DNA from: JBAYIE01 sp041665785 | GTDB lineage: Bacteria > Bacteroidota > Bacteroidia > UKL13-3 | Assembly: GCA_041665785.1 (NCBI GenBank) | Contig: JBAYIE010000015.1 | Location: 1-64,000, forward strand | Direction: 5' to 3' | Length of the DNA: 64,000 nt | Shown: piece by piece, positions 62,414-64,000 of the stretch | Layout of the letters: each line of letters starts with the position of its first letter | Numbering within the stretch: the stretch's first letter is position 1 | The notes under the pieces: model-generated | The model's database searches: none | The model's input: the letters and a program-made list of their open reading frames with translations, nothing else | Told to the model about the DNA's origin: nothing | Translations under genes and position numbers: made by a program

Positions 62414-64000
62414 CAGGATCTCTTTTTCGTTTCCAATTCACTACCAACGTTAAAATCGACAGACCGGCTGCCGTTAACCCCAACCAATCACCATACTTTA
62501 CATAAAAAGTTTCTGCGGTATTTAAAATCACAGTGTGCTTCAATGCATCGGCTGTCCACCATTCACTTTTACTTAATACATTTCCTTTTGGATCAATAAA
62601 ACCGGAGATCCCGGTGTTGGCAGCCCGGGCTACATAACGCCGCGTTTCAATGGCACGCAGGCGGGCATAATCAAAATGCTGCCGGTATCCGGGAGTATTT
62701 CCCCACCATCCATCGTTGGTGATGATAGCGATCAACCCGGCACCCTTTTTTACATATGATGCCACATACTCACCGAAAACCGATTCATAACAAATAACAG
62801 GAGCCACCGATCTGTTATCATGGTTTGATTGACCGATATACAAAACTTTGGAAGTGCTGTCGCAACCCAGACTGCCACTTGTTCCGCCCAGATCTACGGT
62901 TAATTTTTTGATGAATCCTATTTTATCGGCATACGGCAATCGCTCTACTCCGGGTACCAATATCGATTTGTGATAGATTTGAATTTCATTGGAAAAATTA
63001 TTGATCAGCAAGGCTGTATTGTACGCATCGTAATAGATATTGTCGCGATATAACCGGGCAGTTTTCGAAAGGGTTTCCTGATTTTCATAAAACCGGTACG
63101 TATCGGCTCCGCTCAAAATAACCAGCTGAGGGTGTGCTAAAATAAATTGCCTCAACAAGGCTATTGTTTCGTAATTACCTAAATCATCTTCGCGTAAACT
63201 GCCTACTAATGCTGTTTCCGGGAAACAAACCAATTGGGTTGAGCTATCTACCGTCTTTTCTGCAAGCTCCAACATTTTGCGGGTTTGCTCCAGTGGACTC
63301 ATGCCCGAGAATTTGTCTTTATACGGATCAATATTGGGTTGAACCACCACTACCTGCAGGTTCTTTCCGGTAATTCTCAAATCTGAAGCAATATACCAGG
63401 ACAAAAAAGCAGGGGCAAAAACATAGAAAAATACCAGGTTAAATCCTTTTGTATAACGTTCTGGTGCAGAACGTTCTTCCCACTTCATGAGGTATCGGAA
63501 AATATATACGTTTACAAGCAAAATCCATAAACTTCCACCAAAAACACCGGTATATTCATACCACTGAACCAGTTCAGGCATCGACGAAAACACATTTCCG
63601 AGAGCGAGCCATGGCCAGGTGGCTTCCCAGTTAAAATGCCCGTATTCAAATGTAATCCACAACAAGATAAACGCGCGCTGCGCATCCTGCTGTTGCATGC
63701 GAAATTGCAAGCGATGATACAATATCACCGGCAAACACATCAAACTGCTGTTGAGTAAAACGGCCATCCATGCTCCTTCCACAGAAGCATTTTTTATCCA
63801 CCAGGTTGAACCTGCATTCCAGAGTGCGAAGGCAAAAAAAGCATACAACAACAACCATGCAGTTGCGCGTTGTTGCTCTCTGATCTTTTGTTCTATCCAG
63901 AGCAGGGGAACGAATCCTATAAAGGCAGTAAAAACCAACCCATAGGGTTGCCATGCCAGCGTAAGTATGCCTGCACTCAGCAGCGATGCGAATAAGAAAT
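62403..64000 (-). CDS. lnt: apolipoprotein N-acyltransferase, 5' end beyond window
   Basis: The frame is open to the right edge; the stretch SLLSAGILTLAWQPYG before 63938 continues the N-terminal membrane domain, so the TTG at 63938 is not the start. Lnt adds the third acyl chain to the N-terminal Cys of lipoproteins in the inner membrane. About seven membrane helices precede a nitrilase-fold periplasmic domain (FPETAL with the catalytic Glu; the Lys in SILVPGVERLPYADKI; Cys in PVICYESVFGEYV; TNDGWWGNTPG). A final helix lies at the C-terminus (LTAAGLSILTLVVNW). It fits the lipoproteins of the window, such as the DUF4270 protein. Confidence 0.95.
   Translation of the reverse strand, partial: FLFASLLSAGILTLAWQPYGLVFTAFIGFVPLLWIEQKIREQQRATAWLLLYAFFAFALWNAGSTWWIKNASVEGAWMAVLLNSSLMCLPVILYHRLQFRMQQQDAQRAFILLWITFEYGHFNWEATWPWLALGNVFSSMPELVQWYEYTGVFGGSLWILLVNVYIFRYLMKWEERSAPERYTKGFNLVFFYVFAPAFLSWYIASDLRITGKNLQVVVVQPNIDPYKDKFSGMSPLEQTRKMLELAEKTVDSSTQLVCFPETALVGSLREDDLGNYETIALLRQFILAHPQLVILSGADTYRFYENQETLSKTARLYRDNIYYDAYNTALLINNFSNEIQIYHKSILVPGVERLPYADKIGFIKKLTVDLGGTSGSLGCDSTSKVLYIGQSNHDNRSVAPVICYESVFGEYVASYVKKGAGLIAIITNDGWWGNTPGYRQHFDYARLRAIETRRYVARAANTGISGFIDPKGNVLSKSEWWTADALKHTVILNTAETFYVKYGDWLGLTAAGLSILTLVVNWKRKRDPVND

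Overview
The window reads as a chromosomal segment of a free-living member of the phylum Bacteroidota (Chitinophagales/Sphingobacteriales-like; the rank below phylum is inferred). Evidence: a full-length SprA (outer-membrane translocon of the type IX secretion system, T9SS) beside ruvA; five large secreted proteins with T9SS type A or type B C-terminal signals; a short RpoD-type sigma factor; a DUF4270 lipoprotein next to a one-domain glycogen synthase and panC; a TonB-dependent receptor under a TPP riboswitch; and many promoters of the Bacteroidota form TTTG/TTG-N19-21-TAnnTTTG. No CRISPR array, prophage, insertion sequence, rRNA or tRNA was seen.

Layout. 1-2.1 kb: tail of an unknown gene, then an overlapping three-gene unit (membrane protein, histidine kinase, LuxR-type response regulator) that looks AT-richer than the rest. 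2.4-4.6 kb: ABC exporter and a small secreted YwqK-like protein. 4.7-14.0 kb: the most unusual locus, two adjacent co-oriented T9SS cargo genes. One encodes three cohesin-like domains alternating with Ig-like domains. The other encodes six ~205-residue beta-helix modules, each with a DxNxDG-type loop, then a dockerin, a cohesin and a T9SS signal. This looks like a cohesin-dockerin cell-surface assembly exported by T9SS. A gap of ~0.8 kb follows, with leader hairpins and a possible 54-residue secreted peptide. 14.8-23.5 kb: ruvA, sprA and a secreted alpha/beta hydrolase.

23.5-32 kb: minus-strand operon glycogen synthase-DUF4270-aroF-glmS, with panC, lutB and an OmpA-family gene on the other strand. 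32.0-32.75 kb: non-coding region with diverged direct repeats and hairpins. 32.75-35.4 kb: rocD and an aldehyde dehydrogenase. 35.4-38.5 kb: TonB-dependent receptor with its own promoter, TPP riboswitch and intrinsic terminator, and a divergent PnuC-family transporter; together a thiamine uptake locus. 38.5-44.2 kb: four-gene minus-strand operon of two amidohydrolase-family proteins (three domains, only one with metal ligands), a hot-dog thioesterase and isochorismate synthase; the last two point to menaquinone synthesis.

44.3-58.6 kb: a type B T9SS protein, a threonine-synthase-like enzyme, an operon of a PCMD-like T9SS protein, a membrane protein and a winged-helix regulator (its promoter holds a 15-bp palindrome between the two boxes), rpoD with a bidirectional terminator, a T9SS protein with ten ~80-residue Ig-like repeats, and a coiled-coil membrane protein. 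58.6-64 kb: hutH behind hisS, an inositol-monophosphatase-family gene, and lnt running off the right edge.

All functions are read from motifs, length and context by eye; no similarity search was run.
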